Of a DNA stretch of 64,000 nt, positions 17,828-27,346 are shown piece after piece (within the stretch, counting starts at the first letter, position 1; each line of letters opens with the position of its first letter). Below the pieces are notes generated by a model, which was not told where the DNA came from, did not search any database, and saw only the letters and a list, made by a program, of their open reading frames with translations. Made by a program: the position numbers and the translations under genes. This DNA comes from Sphingomonadales bacterium 28-55-16 (GTDB lineage: Bacteria; Pseudomonadota; Alphaproteobacteria; Sphingomonadales; Sphingomonadaceae), in contig NCGG01000006.1 in assembly GCA_002278855.1 (NCBI GenBank), forward strand, positions 62,001 to 126,000, written 5' to 3'.

Positions 17828-18988
17828 ATGTCTAGCCCCCTCGCCCTCTATATTCACTGGCCGTTTTGCGTTTCCAAATGTCCCTATTGTGACTTCAACA
17901 GCCATGTACGCGAGACGGTGGATGATGCCGCATGGCGCGCGGCGTTGCTGGCAGACATGGCCTATGAGGCGGCGCTGACACCCGGTCGTAAGCTCACATC
18001 CATCTTCTTTGGTGGCGGCACACCCTCGCTGATGCCGCCATCGACCGTTGCCGCGCTTATTGATGCAGCGGCGCAGCATTGGGGCTTTGCCGACAATATC
18101 GAAATAACCTTGGAAGCAAACCCATCCTCAGTCGAGGCCGCGCGCTTTGCGGACCTCGCTGCGGCAGGCGTCAATCGTGTGTCGCTTGGGCTTCAGTCAT
18201 TGGATGATGCCGCGTTGGCGTTTCTGGGGCGTGCGCATTCGGTTGCGGAGAGCCTTGACGCATTGGCGGTCGCGCAACATCATTTTGGGCGCGTCAACAT
18301 CGACCTGATTTACGCACGGCCCACGCAAACCGCCGGCCAGTGGGAGGCGGAGCTTCGGCGGGCTTTGTCCTTTGGCACGGACCATCTGTCGCTGTATCAA
18401 CTTACAATCGAGCCAGGCACGCGGTTTGAAACGCTCGTGCGCACGGGGCATTTCATCCCCGCCGATGATGATGATGCAGCGACGCTATATGCATTAACCG
18501 GACATATGACGTCCGCCGCCGGCATCCCGGCCTATGAGATCAGCAACCATGCACAGGTCGGCAGCGAAAGCCGACATAATTTAAGCTATTGGCGCTATGA
18601 TGATTATATCGGCATTGGCCCCGGCGCGCATGGACGACGTCTTAACTTTGCAACACAACGTCATAAAAAACCAGAAAATTTCTTGTCCGCAGTTGAACGT
18701 AATGCCCATGGCATGAGCAGCGAAGATCTTCTCGATGCCGCAACACGGGCAACCGAAAGCCTATTGATGGGGTTGCGGCTGGCTGAGGGGATTAGCCTTA
18801 ACCGCTTGTCCGAACGGACAGGCGTAGCCGCAGATGATTTGCTCGACATGCATGCGGTCGACAAGATCGCACAGCTTGGCCTTATCCGTCGCGATGGCGA
18901 CCATGTGACGGTGACGCCGCAGGGCATGCCCTTGCTTGATGCCATCCTGCCGCAGATAGTAAATGTTGAGGCGGATGCCGCCGCCTGA
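17828..18988 (+). CDS. hemW: Radical SAM heme chaperone HemW
   Basis: The 386-residue protein resembles coproporphyrinogen III oxidase-like radical SAM enzymes. The cluster motif C14-x3-C18-x2-C21 occurs in WPFCVSKCPYCDFN. Glycine-rich SAM-binding FFGGGTPSLM and the later YEISNHA and NLSYWRYDDYIGIGPGAH are HemW features. HemW inserts heme into respiratory proteins and is not the oxidase itself. It ends 4 bases before the likely xerC start. Confidence 0.93.
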   Translation: MSSPLALYIHWPFCVSKCPYCDFNSHVRETVDDAAWRAALLADMAYEAALTPGRKLTSIFFGGGTPSLMPPSTVAALIDAAAQHWGFADNIEITLEANPSSVEAARFADLAAAGVNRVSLGLQSLDDAALAFLGRAHSVAESLDALAVAQHHFGRVNIDLIYARPTQTAGQWEAELRRALSFGTDHLSLYQLTIEPGTRFETLVRTGHFIPADDDDAATLYALTGHMTSAAGIPAYEISNHAQVGSESRHNLSYWRYDDYIGIGPGAHGRRLNFATQRHKKPENFLSAVERNAHGMSSEDLLDAATRATESLLMGLRLAEGISLNRLSERTGVAADDLLDMHAVDKIAQLGLIRRDGDHVTVTPQGMPLLDAILPQIVNVEADAAA

Positions 18989-18992
18989 TAGC

Positions 18993-19889
18993 ATGGCCCA
19001 CATGCCGTCCTTGCTCGCCGAATATCTCGCATATCTGACCGACAACCGCCGGATGTCGCCGCACAGCGTGCGGGCCTATCACGCAACGGCCGATCGGCTG
19101 ACGGGCTTTCTGCAATTCCATTGGGGCACGGACGTCACCCGTGAAACGCTGCGCCAGATATCCGCAGCCGACATGCGCGCGTTTCTGGCCGACCGGCGGG
19201 GCGATGGCCTCACGAACCGCTCCACCGCGCGTGAAATTTCCGCCACGCGACATTTCCTGCGCTTTGCCTTGGGCGATGATGTCACCCTGCCCGTGATGAA
19301 GGGCCCGCGCGTCCAACGCAGCCTGCCGCGCCCCGTAAATCCGGACGACGTTCTGGCTTTGGCCGATGACGTCGCCGAAAATGCTCAGGATGGCTGGATT
19401 GGTGCGCGCGATTGGGCGGTGCTGTTGCTGCTCTATGGCAGCGGTCTGCGCGTCAGCGAGGCAACGGGCCTGATGGGCGACATATTGCCGCTTGGAACGA
19501 CCCTGCGTGTGACCGGTAAACGCAACAAAACCCGCATCGTGCCATTGCTGGAGCAAGTCAAAACCGCCATTGCGGAATATCTCGCTTTGTGCCCTTATGC
19601 GGCAAGCGCCGACCAGCCACTCTTTCGTGGCGCCCGCGGCGGTATATTATCGCCTGCGCTTGTGCGCCGCGCGGTTCAAGGGGCGCGTACGCGATTGGGC
19701 TTGTCGGACCGCACCACACCGCATGCGCTGCGCCACAGCTTTGCGACACATTTGCTGGCAGGCGGCGCGGACTTGCGCAGTCTTCAAGAATTATTGGGCC
19801 ATGCCAGCCTGTCGTCCACACAGGTCTATACGGCGGTCGATACCGCTATGCTTCTGGATGTCTATCAGAACGCACATCCGCGGGCATAG
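18993..19889 (+). CDS. xerC: Tyrosine recombinase XerC/XerD
   Basis: The 298-residue recombinase resolves chromosome dimers at dif. A SAM-like N-terminal core-binding domain (about residues 1-90) contains YLTDNRRMSPHSVRAYHATADRL. The catalytic domain carries Arg in YGSGLRVSEATGL, the Lys in TGKRNKTR, HALRHSFATHLLAGG, LGHASLSSTQ and the nucleophile Tyr in QVYTAVD. Whether it is XerC or XerD is uncertain. ATG 19002 is an alternative start. Its 3' end overlaps the converging dedA gene by 44 bases. Confidence 0.9.
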   Translation: MAHMPSLLAEYLAYLTDNRRMSPHSVRAYHATADRLTGFLQFHWGTDVTRETLRQISAADMRAFLADRRGDGLTNRSTAREISATRHFLRFALGDDVTLPVMKGPRVQRSLPRPVNPDDVLALADDVAENAQDGWIGARDWAVLLLLYGSGLRVSEATGLMGDILPLGTTLRVTGKRNKTRIVPLLEQVKTAIAEYLALCPYAASADQPLFRGARGGILSPALVRRAVQGARTRLGLSDRTTPHALRHSFATHLLAGGADLRSLQELLGHASLSSTQVYTAVDTAMLLDVYQNAHPRA

Positions 19890-20499
19890 GCGCCGCAACC
19901 TCGGCCTGCGGCTTCCACCGCGCAAGCCGCCAAGTATATGTTCCCACGATTGCCACCATTACGACCGTCGATAATGGCCCAAGCCATTTTTCGACATCTT
20001 GGAACTGCGACCCCAGAAAATATCCGCCGCCGGCCAGCGCCGCGCTCCAACCGGCGGTTCCAATCGTCGAAAAGATAAGGAACCGGGCAAGCGACATCCC
20101 AAACAGACCGGCGGGGATGGAGATTAAAGATCGCAATGTCGGCAGCATGCGGGCCACCAATATGATGATCGATCCATGCTTGCGAAACAGCGCCTGCCCG
20201 CGCTCGATCTCCGCCCAATCGAGCGTCAGCCAGCGGCTGTAGCGGCCAATAAAGCGTTGCATCCGGGCTTCACCGAATTTGATGGCCAGCCAATACCACA
20301 TATAATTGCCCAGCATTGCGCCCGCGGTGCCCGCAGCAACTGTACCGCCAAGATTCATATTGCCCCGCGCCGCAGATACGCCCGCGACGGTCATGATGAC
20401 TTCGGACGGTATGGGCGGGAAAATTGTTTCCAAAAGCATGAGCAACGCCACGCCCCAATAATGGCCCCATTCGACCAGATGAATAATCCAGTCTTCCAT
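19846..20499 (-). CDS. DedA family membrane protein
   Basis: The 217-residue inner-membrane protein has the DedA/SNARE-associated core. EWGHYWGVALLMLLETIFPPIPSE at the start contains the family E-x(6)-P-P segment, and a G-x3-G-x3-GYWLGR-like stretch (GTAGAMLGNYMWYW) follows. RMLPTLRSLISIPAGLFGMS is the conserved arginine loop. These proteins are linked to lipid flipping and membrane potential. It is the last gene of the rsmI-yraN-gshB-dedA run and follows gshB by 5 bases. Its end lies inside the xerC 3' end. Confidence 0.92.
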   Translation of the reverse strand: MEDWIIHLVEWGHYWGVALLMLLETIFPPIPSEVIMTVAGVSAARGNMNLGGTVAAGTAGAMLGNYMWYWLAIKFGEARMQRFIGRYSRWLTLDWAEIERGQALFRKHGSIIILVARMLPTLRSLISIPAGLFGMSLARFLIFSTIGTAGWSAALAGGGYFLGSQFQDVEKWLGPLSTVVMVAIVGTYTWRLARWKPQAEVAAPMPADVRSDRHPEA

Positions 20500-20504
20500 G
20501 CGCT

Positions 20505-21461
20505 TTATGCCTTAATTCGGCGTTCTATAGCGTCCAAAATCAGCGATGGCGTGTCGGTGCCGTTGAACCGGTCGATCGCCACAATGCCTGTCGGCGATGT
20601 AACGTTGATTTCGGTCAGCCATTGCCCGCCGATGACGTCAATGCCAACAAATATCAGGCCAAGCTCTTTTAAGCGCGGGCCCATTGCCGCACAAATTTCC
20701 TGCTCACGGGCGGTCAGCTCTGTCGACTCGGCACTGCCGCCGACGGCTAGGTTCGACCGGAATTCCCCCTCACCCGGACGGCGGTTTATTGCGCCGGTTA
20801 CTGCACCGTCGATCATGACGATGCGCTTATCGCCCTTCGCCACATCGGGCAGGAAAGGCTGCACCATATGCGGCTCAGGCCAGGTATTGTTGAACACTTC
20901 GAACAACGCGCCCAAATTGCTGCCATCCGCATCAATGCGGAAAATGGCTTTGCCGCCGTTCCCGTGGAGGGGCTTTACCACCACTGCGCCGTGTTGCTTT
21001 TGGAAGTCACGCACTTCGTCTGCCGAGCGCGTGATGATCGTTGGCGGCATGAACTGGCGATAATCGAGCACCATCACCTTTTCCGGCGCGTTGCGCACGC
21101 TCGCCGGATTGTTGACGACTAATGTCTCATGCTCGATCCGCTCAAGCAAATGCGTTGCGGTAATATAGCCGACATGAAAGGGCGGATCCTGCCGCATCAA
21201 CACGACATCAATATCCGTGCCCAAGTCGATTTTCTGTGGCGTGCCAAAACGGTAATGCGCGGCTTCGACGCGCTGCAGGTCATAGACAGGATGCGCCCAA
21301 GCCGTCAGCCGGTCATGGGCATCCAAGGTCAACGAGCCGACATCATAATGCCAGATGTCATAGCCGCGCGCTTGCGCTGCGAGCATCAGCGCAAAGCTGG
21401 AATCGCCGTTGATGTTGATGCCGTCCATCGGGTCCATCTGGACCGCCATTTTAAGTGCCAT
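20505..21461 (-). CDS. gshB: Glutathione synthetase
   Basis: The 318-residue ATP-grasp ligase joins gamma-glutamylcysteine and glycine. The N-terminus MALKMAVQMDPMDGINI matches the family, and QDPPFHVGYITATHLLE follows. ATP-grasp segments VVKPLHGNGGKAIFRI and GDKRIVMIDGAVTGAINRRP are intact, as is the ending INVTSPTGIVAID. The frame is open upstream to 21521, but ATG 21461 gives the usual length. It sits 10 bases after yraN. Confidence 0.96.
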   Translation of the reverse strand: MALKMAVQMDPMDGININGDSSFALMLAAQARGYDIWHYDVGSLTLDAHDRLTAWAHPVYDLQRVEAAHYRFGTPQKIDLGTDIDVVLMRQDPPFHVGYITATHLLERIEHETLVVNNPASVRNAPEKVMVLDYRQFMPPTIITRSADEVRDFQKQHGAVVVKPLHGNGGKAIFRIDADGSNLGALFEVFNNTWPEPHMVQPFLPDVAKGDKRIVMIDGAVTGAINRRPGEGEFRSNLAVGGSAESTELTAREQEICAAMGPRLKELGLIFVGIDVIGGQWLTEINVTSPTGIVAIDRFNGTDTPSLILDAIERRIKA

Positions 21462-21471
21462 TCGCGAGTTC

Positions 21472-21822
21472 CTATCCGTGCCAGACATTTGGCAAATGGT
21501 TGGGCCAGCGCCATGGCGCAACCATAATCACGTCTATCTGCATATTTTCACACTCTTTGCCATATTTCGGGAGCAGAATTTCTGCTGCAGCCGCAACACG
21601 GCGTAAGCGCGTCGCATCAATTGCGGTGGCGAGGTCACGTGCGTGCGTGCGGGCTTTGACCTCGACAAAGGCAATGCTTTTGCCGCGCCGCGCGATCAGG
21701 TCAACTTCGCCACGCGGGGTCTTCACGCGCGCGCCAACAATCCGCCAACCTTTTAAACGCAAGAACCAAGCCGCGATTGCTTCGCCGCGCCGTCCGCGTT
21801 TTTCGGCGGCAAGGCGATTCAT
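21472..21822 (-). CDS. YraN/UPF0102 family putative nuclease
   Basis: The 116-residue protein has the restriction-endonuclease-like fold signature of the UPF0102 family. RRGEAIAAWFLRLKGW and then GEVDLIARRGKSIAFVEVK supply the E-D-E-x-K active-site set. The last 20 residues, with MVAPWRWPNHLPN, are typical of alphaproteobacterial members. The substrate in the cell is not known. Its start overlaps the rsmI stop by 4 bases, the usual rsmI-yraN coupling. Confidence 0.9.
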   Translation of the reverse strand: MNRLAAEKRGRRGEAIAAWFLRLKGWRIVGARVKTPRGEVDLIARRGKSIAFVEVKARTHARDLATAIDATRLRRVAAAAEILLPKYGKECENMQIDVIMVAPWRWPNHLPNVWHG

Positions 21823-22649
21823 TTCGCCTTCAATTCCGAAGCGCGCGCATAGACCGCATTGCGTTCAAGGCCAAAGCGTTTGGCAATCGCACCAGCTGCC
21901 TTGGCTGCCGACATGGTCGCTAGCGCGTCTTTCAGCGCAGCATCCACGTCACCTGTTTCCGGCACGGCTTCGGTATCCGGCGGGGCCACGATCAGCACGA
22001 TCTCCCCCTTGGGTTCATGCGCTGCATAGCGCGCCGCCAATTCAGCCGCCGTTCCTGCAACCACCTCTTCAAACTTCTTGGTCAGCTCACGCGCGACGGC
22101 CACTTCGCGGTCGCCATAAGTGTCGGCGATTGCAGCCAAGCTTGCGGCAAGTCTGGGGCCAGCCTCGTAAAACACCAAGGTCGCCTTGACCTGCCCCAGC
22201 TCCAGCAGTGTTTCGATCCGCGCTTTGGCTTTGTTGGGTAAAAAGCCTGCAAACAAAAACCGGTCCGTAGGCAGCCCGCAGATGGACAAAGCCGCGGTCA
22301 CGGCACTCGCCCCGGGAATTGTGAACACAGGCACACCCGCGTCACGTGCCGACCGTACAAGCTTATATCCAGGGTCGGAGATCAAAGGCGTTCCGGCATC
22401 CGATACCAACGCGACCACGCCCCCCCGCGCGGCAGCGACTAGGGACTCCCGTTCAACTGCGCCACTATGGTCGTTGTACCGGCGCATCTTCTTTTTAATG
22501 CCCAAATGATGCAGCAATTTGCCGGTGACGCGGCTATCCTCAACCGCGACGATTTCTGCCGCTTTTAAAAGGTCGATTGCCCGTTGTGACATATCTGCAA
22601 GGTTGCCGATGGGGGTTGCAACGACATATAAGCCTGATTCGAAAGTCAT
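21819..22649 (-). CDS. rsmI: 16S rRNA 2'-O-ribose C1402 methyltransferase
   Basis: The 276-residue enzyme methylates the 2'-OH of C1402 in 16S rRNA. It is a tetrapyrrole-methylase fold protein starting MTFESGLYVVATPIGNLADMS. DSRVTGKLLHHLGI, the glycine loop LVSDAGTPLISDPGYKLV and the catalytic-site region GLPTDRFLFAGFLP are all present. ATG 22649 is preferred over one 72 bases upstream. It is divergent from the LpoA-like gene, with only 33 bases between starts, and heads the yraN-gshB-dedA run. Confidence 0.95.
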   Translation of the reverse strand: MTFESGLYVVATPIGNLADMSQRAIDLLKAAEIVAVEDSRVTGKLLHHLGIKKKMRRYNDHSGAVERESLVAAARGGVVALVSDAGTPLISDPGYKLVRSARDAGVPVFTIPGASAVTAALSICGLPTDRFLFAGFLPNKAKARIETLLELGQVKATLVFYEAGPRLAASLAAIADTYGDREVAVARELTKKFEEVVAGTAAELAARYAAHEPKGEIVLIVAPPDTEAVPETGDVDAALKDALATMSAAKAAGAIAKRFGLERNAVYARASELKAK

Positions 22650-22682
22650 CGGATTGTGAAGCTTCTTCCCAAGGAACCCAAA

Positions 22683-23849
22683 ATGAGCGCAACCATTGCC
22701 GCAACCAGCGCACGGCCGCAAGCTTTAGCAGGCCAATTCAAAAAGCTGCTGATATTGGTCTCTTTCACACTGCTGGCTGCATGCAGCACGGTACCGCGTG
22801 GCAAGGCCCCTCCACCCGTTGTGACCGCCGACCCCATGGATGGCATGCACCGCGTGGCCTTGCTGCTACCCGTAACGGGCCCCGACGCGGATGTCGGGCA
22901 GTCGATTGCCAACGCAACCGCATTGGCGCTCAGCGATACCAAGGCCTCGAATATCCGCCTGATTACTTATGATACGGGTCCTGGCGTGGCGGCGGCAACG
23001 AAGCGCGCTATCGCCGATGGCAACAAGCTTATCTTGGGACCATTGCGCGGGGACGATGTCGTTGAGGTTGCAGCTCAGGCAAAGCCAGCCGGCGTGCCGA
23101 TTATAAGCTTTTCCAACGACGTCGGCATTGCCGGGCAAAATGTGTTTTTGCTTGGTCACTTGCCGAACCAGTCGATCGAACGTGTCGTGCGTTACGCCAA
23201 GTCGCAAGGCTATAATCGCTTTGCCGGCATTGTGTCCTCTAACGTCTATGGACAACGCGCACAGTCGAACCTGACATTGGCGGTGCGGGCGGCGGGTGGC
23301 ACTTTGGCAGCTATTCAGGTGTCCAACGGCACAGCGGCTTCGGCTGAGGCAGCGGCACGTCGGTTGGCGCAATTGGGCGATATTGACGCCGTGCTGATTG
23401 CCGACAGCGGTCGCGCTGCGATTATGACGGTCCCCGCTTTACGCCGCAACGGCCTGCGGAATGCAAAAATCCTCGGTCCCGATTTGTGGAATATCGACGG
23501 CACGCTTGCGGGCAATGGGCCCATGTATGGCGCTTGGTTCGCGAGCGTATCGGACACTTTATACACGCAATATGCGACCAAATATCGCGCCCGCTTTGGC
23601 AAGGCGCCTTTGCGCCTGTCCAGCCTTGGTTATGACTCGGTGTTATTGGTCGTGCGGGTCGCCCGTGACTGGCGCCCGGGAACGCGGTTTCCGGTCGGAC
23701 AACTGACCGATCCGCAGGGCTTCATTGGCGTTGACGGCGCGTTTCGTTTTAACGCAAACGGGCTGACGGACCGCATGCTTGAGGTACAGGAAATTCAGGC
23801 CGGCAAATTCGTCACCATCAGCCCGGCACCTGTGCAATTTGCAAAATAA
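22683..23849 (+). CDS. LpoA-like penicillin-binding protein activator lipoprotein
   Basis: The 388-residue lipoprotein carries a signal with lipobox LLAACST, lipidation expected at about Cys34. The mature part is a periplasmic-binding-protein fold: HRVALLLPVTGPDADVGQSIANA, then LILGPLRGDDVVEVAA and FSNDVGIAGQNVFLLG. This matches the LpoA/YraM C-terminal family, which activates PBP1A in enterobacteria. The adjoining rsmI and yraN genes are its usual neighbours. The TPR N-terminal half of E. coli LpoA is absent, so PBP activation is inferred. An AAGGA site supports ATG 22683 over ATG 22656. Confidence 0.82.
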   Translation: MSATIAATSARPQALAGQFKKLLILVSFTLLAACSTVPRGKAPPPVVTADPMDGMHRVALLLPVTGPDADVGQSIANATALALSDTKASNIRLITYDTGPGVAAATKRAIADGNKLILGPLRGDDVVEVAAQAKPAGVPIISFSNDVGIAGQNVFLLGHLPNQSIERVVRYAKSQGYNRFAGIVSSNVYGQRAQSNLTLAVRAAGGTLAAIQVSNGTAASAEAAARRLAQLGDIDAVLIADSGRAAIMTVPALRRNGLRNAKILGPDLWNIDGTLAGNGPMYGAWFASVSDTLYTQYATKYRARFGKAPLRLSSLGYDSVLLVVRVARDWRPGTRFPVGQLTDPQGFIGVDGAFRFNANGLTDRMLEVQEIQAGKFVTISPAPVQFAK

Positions 23850-23898
23850 GATAAAGGTGCAGAAACCCCCGCGATCTGCGGAGCGTTAATCGACGCTA

Positions 23899-24456
23899 TC
23901 AGTGGCGGCAATGCTCGTTATGCACATGCCCGCCACCCATTTTGCGCGCCTTTTCAATCTTCTTCAACACCATCTGGCGCTTCAAACGTGACAGATGGTC
24001 GATGAACAATATGCCTTCCAAATGGTCCATCTCGTGCTGCAGGCATGTCGCCATAAGGCCCGTCATGACTTCTTCATGCACTTTGCCTTGCAAGTCTTGC
24101 CAGCGCGCACGAATTTGCGCAGGACGCTCAACCTCTGCATATTGATCGGGCACCGACAGGCAGCCTTCATTATACAGGCTGTACGTGTCGGAAGGATCCA
24201 ATATTTCAGGATTTACAAACACGCGCGGGTTACGGGCGGGCTCTTCGCCGTCCGTTTCCTCTTCCTGCAAGTCGATGACCAACAAACGCTTTGGCACACC
24301 CACTTGAATAGCCGCCAAGCCGATACCGGGCGCGGCATACATTGTTTCGACCATGTCATCGACCAAACTCTTCAGGTCGTCGTCAAAACGCTCGACAGGT
24401 TTCGAGATGGTTTTCAGCCGCGGATCGGGCACTTCAAGAATAGGTAATATGGCCAT
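23899..24456 (-). CDS. def: Peptide deformylase
   Basis: The 185-residue metalloenzyme removes the N-formyl group from new proteins. The three motifs are intact: [18 protein letters not shown] with the metal Cys, and [14 protein letters not shown] with the HExxH-type zinc/iron ligands. The C-terminus [12 protein letters not shown] is His/Cys-rich. It follows recR by 31 bases on the same strand. Fmt, which adds the formyl group that Def removes, is encoded just beyond recR on the other strand. Confidence 0.97.
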   Translation of the reverse strand: MAILPILEVPDPRLKTISKPVERFDDDLKSLVDDMVETMYAAPGIGLAAIQVGVPKRLLVIDLQEEETDGEEPARNPRVFVNPEILDPSDTYSLYNEGCLSVPDQYAEVERPAQIRARWQDLQGKVHEEVMTGLMATCLQHEMDHLEGILFIDHLSRLKRQMVLKKIEKARKMGGGHVHNEHCRH

Positions 24457-24487
24457 GGGTCGCAGATAGGGACGGTCTTTGGATAAA

Positions 24488-25084
24488 TCAACCGACAGGA
24501 CGTCTGGCGCGTAATGCCTGCGCTAAGGTGCCGTCGTCGAGATAGTCGAGCTCTCCGCCCACGGGCACGCCATGCGCCAATTGCGTCAAGCGGATAGGGA
24601 ATTGTTCAAGCCGTTCGGCCAAATAATGCGCCGTGGTCTGCCCCTCAAGCGTGGCGTTCATCGCGAGCACGACCTCGTCAATACCGCCCAAGGCGATCCG
24701 GCGCACCAATCCTTCGATGTTCAAATCCTCCGGCCGAACGCCATCAAGCGCGGACAGACGGCCGCCTAATATATGGTATTTCCCGGGGAAAAGACGCGAT
24801 CGGTCAAGCGCCCACAGATCGGATACATCTTCCACAACGCAGATCGAACGAATGTCGCGCCTTGGATCCACACAAATACCGCATGGGTTGCCGGTGTCGA
24901 TATTGCCGCAGGTGCTGCACACCACCAAGCGTTGATCCACATGCTCCAACGCGCGCAGCAAGGGCTGCAAAACGCTTTCTCGTTTCTTCATCAGGTGCAA
25001 CACAACCCGCCGCGCCGACCGGGGGCCAAGCCCCGGCAGTTTCGACAATGCTTGTGCCAGTGCGTCTATTTCTTGCGATGCCAT
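24488..25084 (-). CDS. recR: Recombination mediator RecR
   Basis: The 198-residue protein helps RecF/RecO load RecA at gaps. A helix-hairpin-helix segment [19 protein letters not shown], a zinc finger [16 protein letters not shown] and a Toprim domain ([16 protein letters not shown] through [12 protein letters not shown]) are in family order. The ATG at 25084 (MASQEIDAL) gives the standard length; the open frame upstream to 25276 covers the fmt start and is not used. It is divergent from fmt by 42 bases. Confidence 0.96.
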   Translation of the reverse strand: MASQEIDALAQALSKLPGLGPRSARRVVLHLMKKRESVLQPLLRALEHVDQRLVVCSTCGNIDTGNPCGICVDPRRDIRSICVVEDVSDLWALDRSRLFPGKYHILGGRLSALDGVRPEDLNIEGLVRRIALGGIDEVVLAMNATLEGQTTAHYLAERLEQFPIRLTQLAHGVPVGGELDYLDDGTLAQALRARRPVG

Positions 25085-25126
25085 GCGTCGGGTCTTAGGG
25101 GGCTTTCGAACAAAGGAAAAGTCACG

Positions 25127-26032
25127 ATGCGTCTTGCCTTCATGGGAACACCCGAATTTGCCGTGCCGACGCTCGATGCTTTGGTTGCGGCTGGGCATGA
25201 CGTGGCCGCTGTTTATACGCAGCCGCCGCGCCCCGCCAATCGCGGCAAGAAGCTTACGCCATCCGCCGTGCAGCAACGTGCGGAGGAGTTGGGTCTGCCT
25301 ATTCGCGTGCCTCTGTCACTGCGTCAGGAGGACGCTCAGGCCGAATTTGCTGCACTGGGCCTCGATGTAGCCATCGTCGCCGCTTATGGCCTCATACTGC
25401 CTCCAGCGGTCTTGCAGGCACCCAAGCAAGGCTGTCTAAACGTCCATGGGTCGTTGCTGCCGCGCTGGCGTGGCGCCGCGCCGGTGCAGCGTGCGATTTT
25501 GGCAGGCGATGCCACCAGTGGCGTCATGGTCATGCAGATGGAGGCTGGGCTGGATACCGGCCCTGTCCGCGCAACGACCGAAGTCGAAATCGGGCCGAAG
25601 ACAACGGGCATGCTCACCATGGAACTGGCCGAGCTGGGCGCGGAGTTGATGGTTCGGGTATTGGCGAATATCGCTGCTTTTCCGTGCGTGGTCCAGCCCG
25701 AAGAAGGCGTCACTTATGCCGCCAAGATCGACAAAGCGGAAACGAAGCTGGATTTCAGCCTGCCCGCCGAAGCGGTCGAACGGCAGGTACGCGCTTTTAA
25801 CCCGGCGCCGGGCGCTTGGTTCGCATTTGAAGGTGAACGTTATCGTGTATTGTCTGCCGAGATCGTCATGGCCAATGGCGCAGCGGGCGCCGTTATCGAT
25901 GATGCGCTAACCATCGCCTGCACCACCAACGCCATCCGCCCGACCTTAATCCAACGCGCCGGCAAACCCGCGATGCCAACCGCCGACCTATTGCGCGGGA
26001 AAGCAATTGCGGCGGGCAGTATTCTGTCATGA
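25127..26032 (+). CDS. fmt: Methionyl-tRNA formyltransferase
   Basis: The 301-residue enzyme formylates initiator Met-tRNA using 10-formyl-tetrahydrofolate. The N-terminus [19 protein letters not shown] is the family start. The catalytic [20 protein letters not shown] contains the Asn-His-Ser/Leu-Leu-Pro core, followed by [11 protein letters not shown]. The C-terminal OB-like domain starts near residue 205. An AAAGGA ribosome site precedes ATG 25127. The end overlaps truA by 4 bases, so the two are coupled. Confidence 0.97.
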   Translation: MRLAFMGTPEFAVPTLDALVAAGHDVAAVYTQPPRPANRGKKLTPSAVQQRAEELGLPIRVPLSLRQEDAQAEFAALGLDVAIVAAYGLILPPAVLQAPKQGCLNVHGSLLPRWRGAAPVQRAILAGDATSGVMVMQMEAGLDTGPVRATTEVEIGPKTTGMLTMELAELGAELMVRVLANIAAFPCVVQPEEGVTYAAKIDKAETKLDFSLPAEAVERQVRAFNPAPGAWFAFEGERYRVLSAEIVMANGAAGAVIDDALTIACTTNAIRPTLIQRAGKPAMPTADLLRGKAIAAGSILS

Positions 26033-26769
26033 CCCGCTTCGCGCTTACGATCGAATTTGACGGCGGCCCCTATATGGGCTGGCAATGGCAGGACCATGGC
26101 CCATCCGTCCAAGGCACTATCGAAGCGGCCATATTTAAGACAACCGGCGAAAAAACGCTCGTCTACAGCGCTGGCCGCACTGACGCTGGCGTCCATGCGT
26201 TGGGCATGCGCGCACATGTTGATGTGGAAAAAGGCCTTTCCGCCTTTCGCTTGATGGAAGCCATCAACGCCCATTTGCGGCCGCACCCGATAGCGATTTT
26301 AGCGTGCGAAGAAGTCGCTGATGACTGGCATGCGCGCTACAGCTGCATTGGCCGCGCCTATCAATATCGCATCCTTAATCGGCGCGCATCGTTAACGCTG
26401 GAAAAGGGCCGTGTCTGGCGCGTAGGACCAGAACTGGATGCCGATGCGATGCATGACGCCGCGCAGTTACTTGTCGGCCTGCATGATTTTACAACCTTCC
26501 GCTCCACCGCGTGTCAGGCCGCAAGCCCCGTCAAAACGCTCGACCGGCTTTCGGTTCGGCGTGCGGGGCAGCATGTGATCATCGAGACAGCGGCTTTGTC
26601 CTTTCTGCATCATCAAGTCCGTTCAATGGTCGGTTGCCTTGTTGCCGTTGGCTTAGGTCGCTGGACGGCCGCGGATTTAAAAGCCGCACTAGATGCTGCC
26701 GACCGATCGGCGCTGGCGGAAAATGCGCCCCCCGAAGGACTGTATTTTGTCCGGGCGACCTACCCTTAA
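26029..26769 (+). CDS. truA: tRNA pseudouridine(38-40) synthase TruA
   Basis: The 246-residue enzyme isomerises uridines 38-40 in the tRNA anticodon arm. The N-terminal [16 protein letters not shown], the catalytic [14 protein letters not shown] with its essential Asp, and [13 protein letters not shown] are present. The conserved [14 protein letters not shown] is near the end. The ATG overlaps the fmt stop codon, and the fmt-truA pair is standard in alphaproteobacteria. Confidence 0.97.
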   Translation: MTRFALTIEFDGGPYMGWQWQDHGPSVQGTIEAAIFKTTGEKTLVYSAGRTDAGVHALGMRAHVDVEKGLSAFRLMEAINAHLRPHPIAILACEEVADDWHARYSCIGRAYQYRILNRRASLTLEKGRVWRVGPELDADAMHDAAQLLVGLHDFTTFRSTACQAASPVKTLDRLSVRRAGQHVIIETAALSFLHHQVRSMVGCLVAVGLGRWTAADLKAALDAADRSALAENAPPEGLYFVRATYP

Positions 26770-26798
26770 GCGGATCATATTTCGCGGCACTTATTTGC

Positions 26799-27338
26799 TT
26801 AAGTCGAAAACAGACCGCCCTGCCCGCTTTCCCACGCCAACAGACGGCGCTTGCGCTCCAGCCCATAGGCATAGCCGCCAAGGCCACCATCTGACCGGAT
26901 AACGCGGTGGCAGGGAATGAGCACCGACACAGGGTTCGCGCCATTGGCCGAGCCTGCGGCGCGCACGGCATCGGGTTTCCCAACTGCAGCCGCGATTTCG
27001 GCATAAGTGCGCGTTTCGCCAGCAGGTATTTGCCGCAGCGCCTGCCAAACATCCATCTGGAAACGGGTGCCGCCGACATCGAGGGGCAGTTCCGGCATCT
27101 GCTTCGGATTGTGAACGACGGAGACTGCACCCGCGATCAGGTTTGAAAGCGAACCGCCTTCACCCAGCAGGGTCGCGTTCGGAAAGCGGCGTATGAGTGT
27201 GCTTTCATTTTCGTCAAACGACAGGCGACAAATCCCCTTGTCCGTCGCGGCCAACAACATCGGGCCAAGCGCAGTTTCCGCGACCGCCCAATAAATTGAT
27301 ACGCCTGCGCCGCCGTTAATCCATGCACTTGCTGTCAT
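26799..27338 (-). CDS. ogt: Methylated-DNA--protein-cysteine methyltransferase
   Basis: The 179-residue repair protein moves O6-alkyl groups from guanine to its own cysteine. The active-site motif PCHRV lies in VSVLIPCHRVIRSDGG and is followed by the typical GYAYGLERKRRLLAWE. It resembles the C-terminal Ogt domain of Ada; no Ada N-terminal or AraC domain is present. ATG 27338 has a GGTGGGTGA-like ribosome site. A GTG at 27350 that overlaps the hydrolase stop is an alternative start. It probably forms an operon with the dienelactone hydrolase upstream. Confidence 0.9.
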   Translation of the reverse strand: MTASAWINGGAGVSIYWAVAETALGPMLLAATDKGICRLSFDENESTLIRRFPNATLLGEGGSLSNLIAGAVSVVHNPKQMPELPLDVGGTRFQMDVWQALRQIPAGETRTYAEIAAAVGKPDAVRAAGSANGANPVSVLIPCHRVIRSDGGLGGYAYGLERKRRLLAWESGQGGLFST

Positions 27339-27346
27339 GGCCGCCG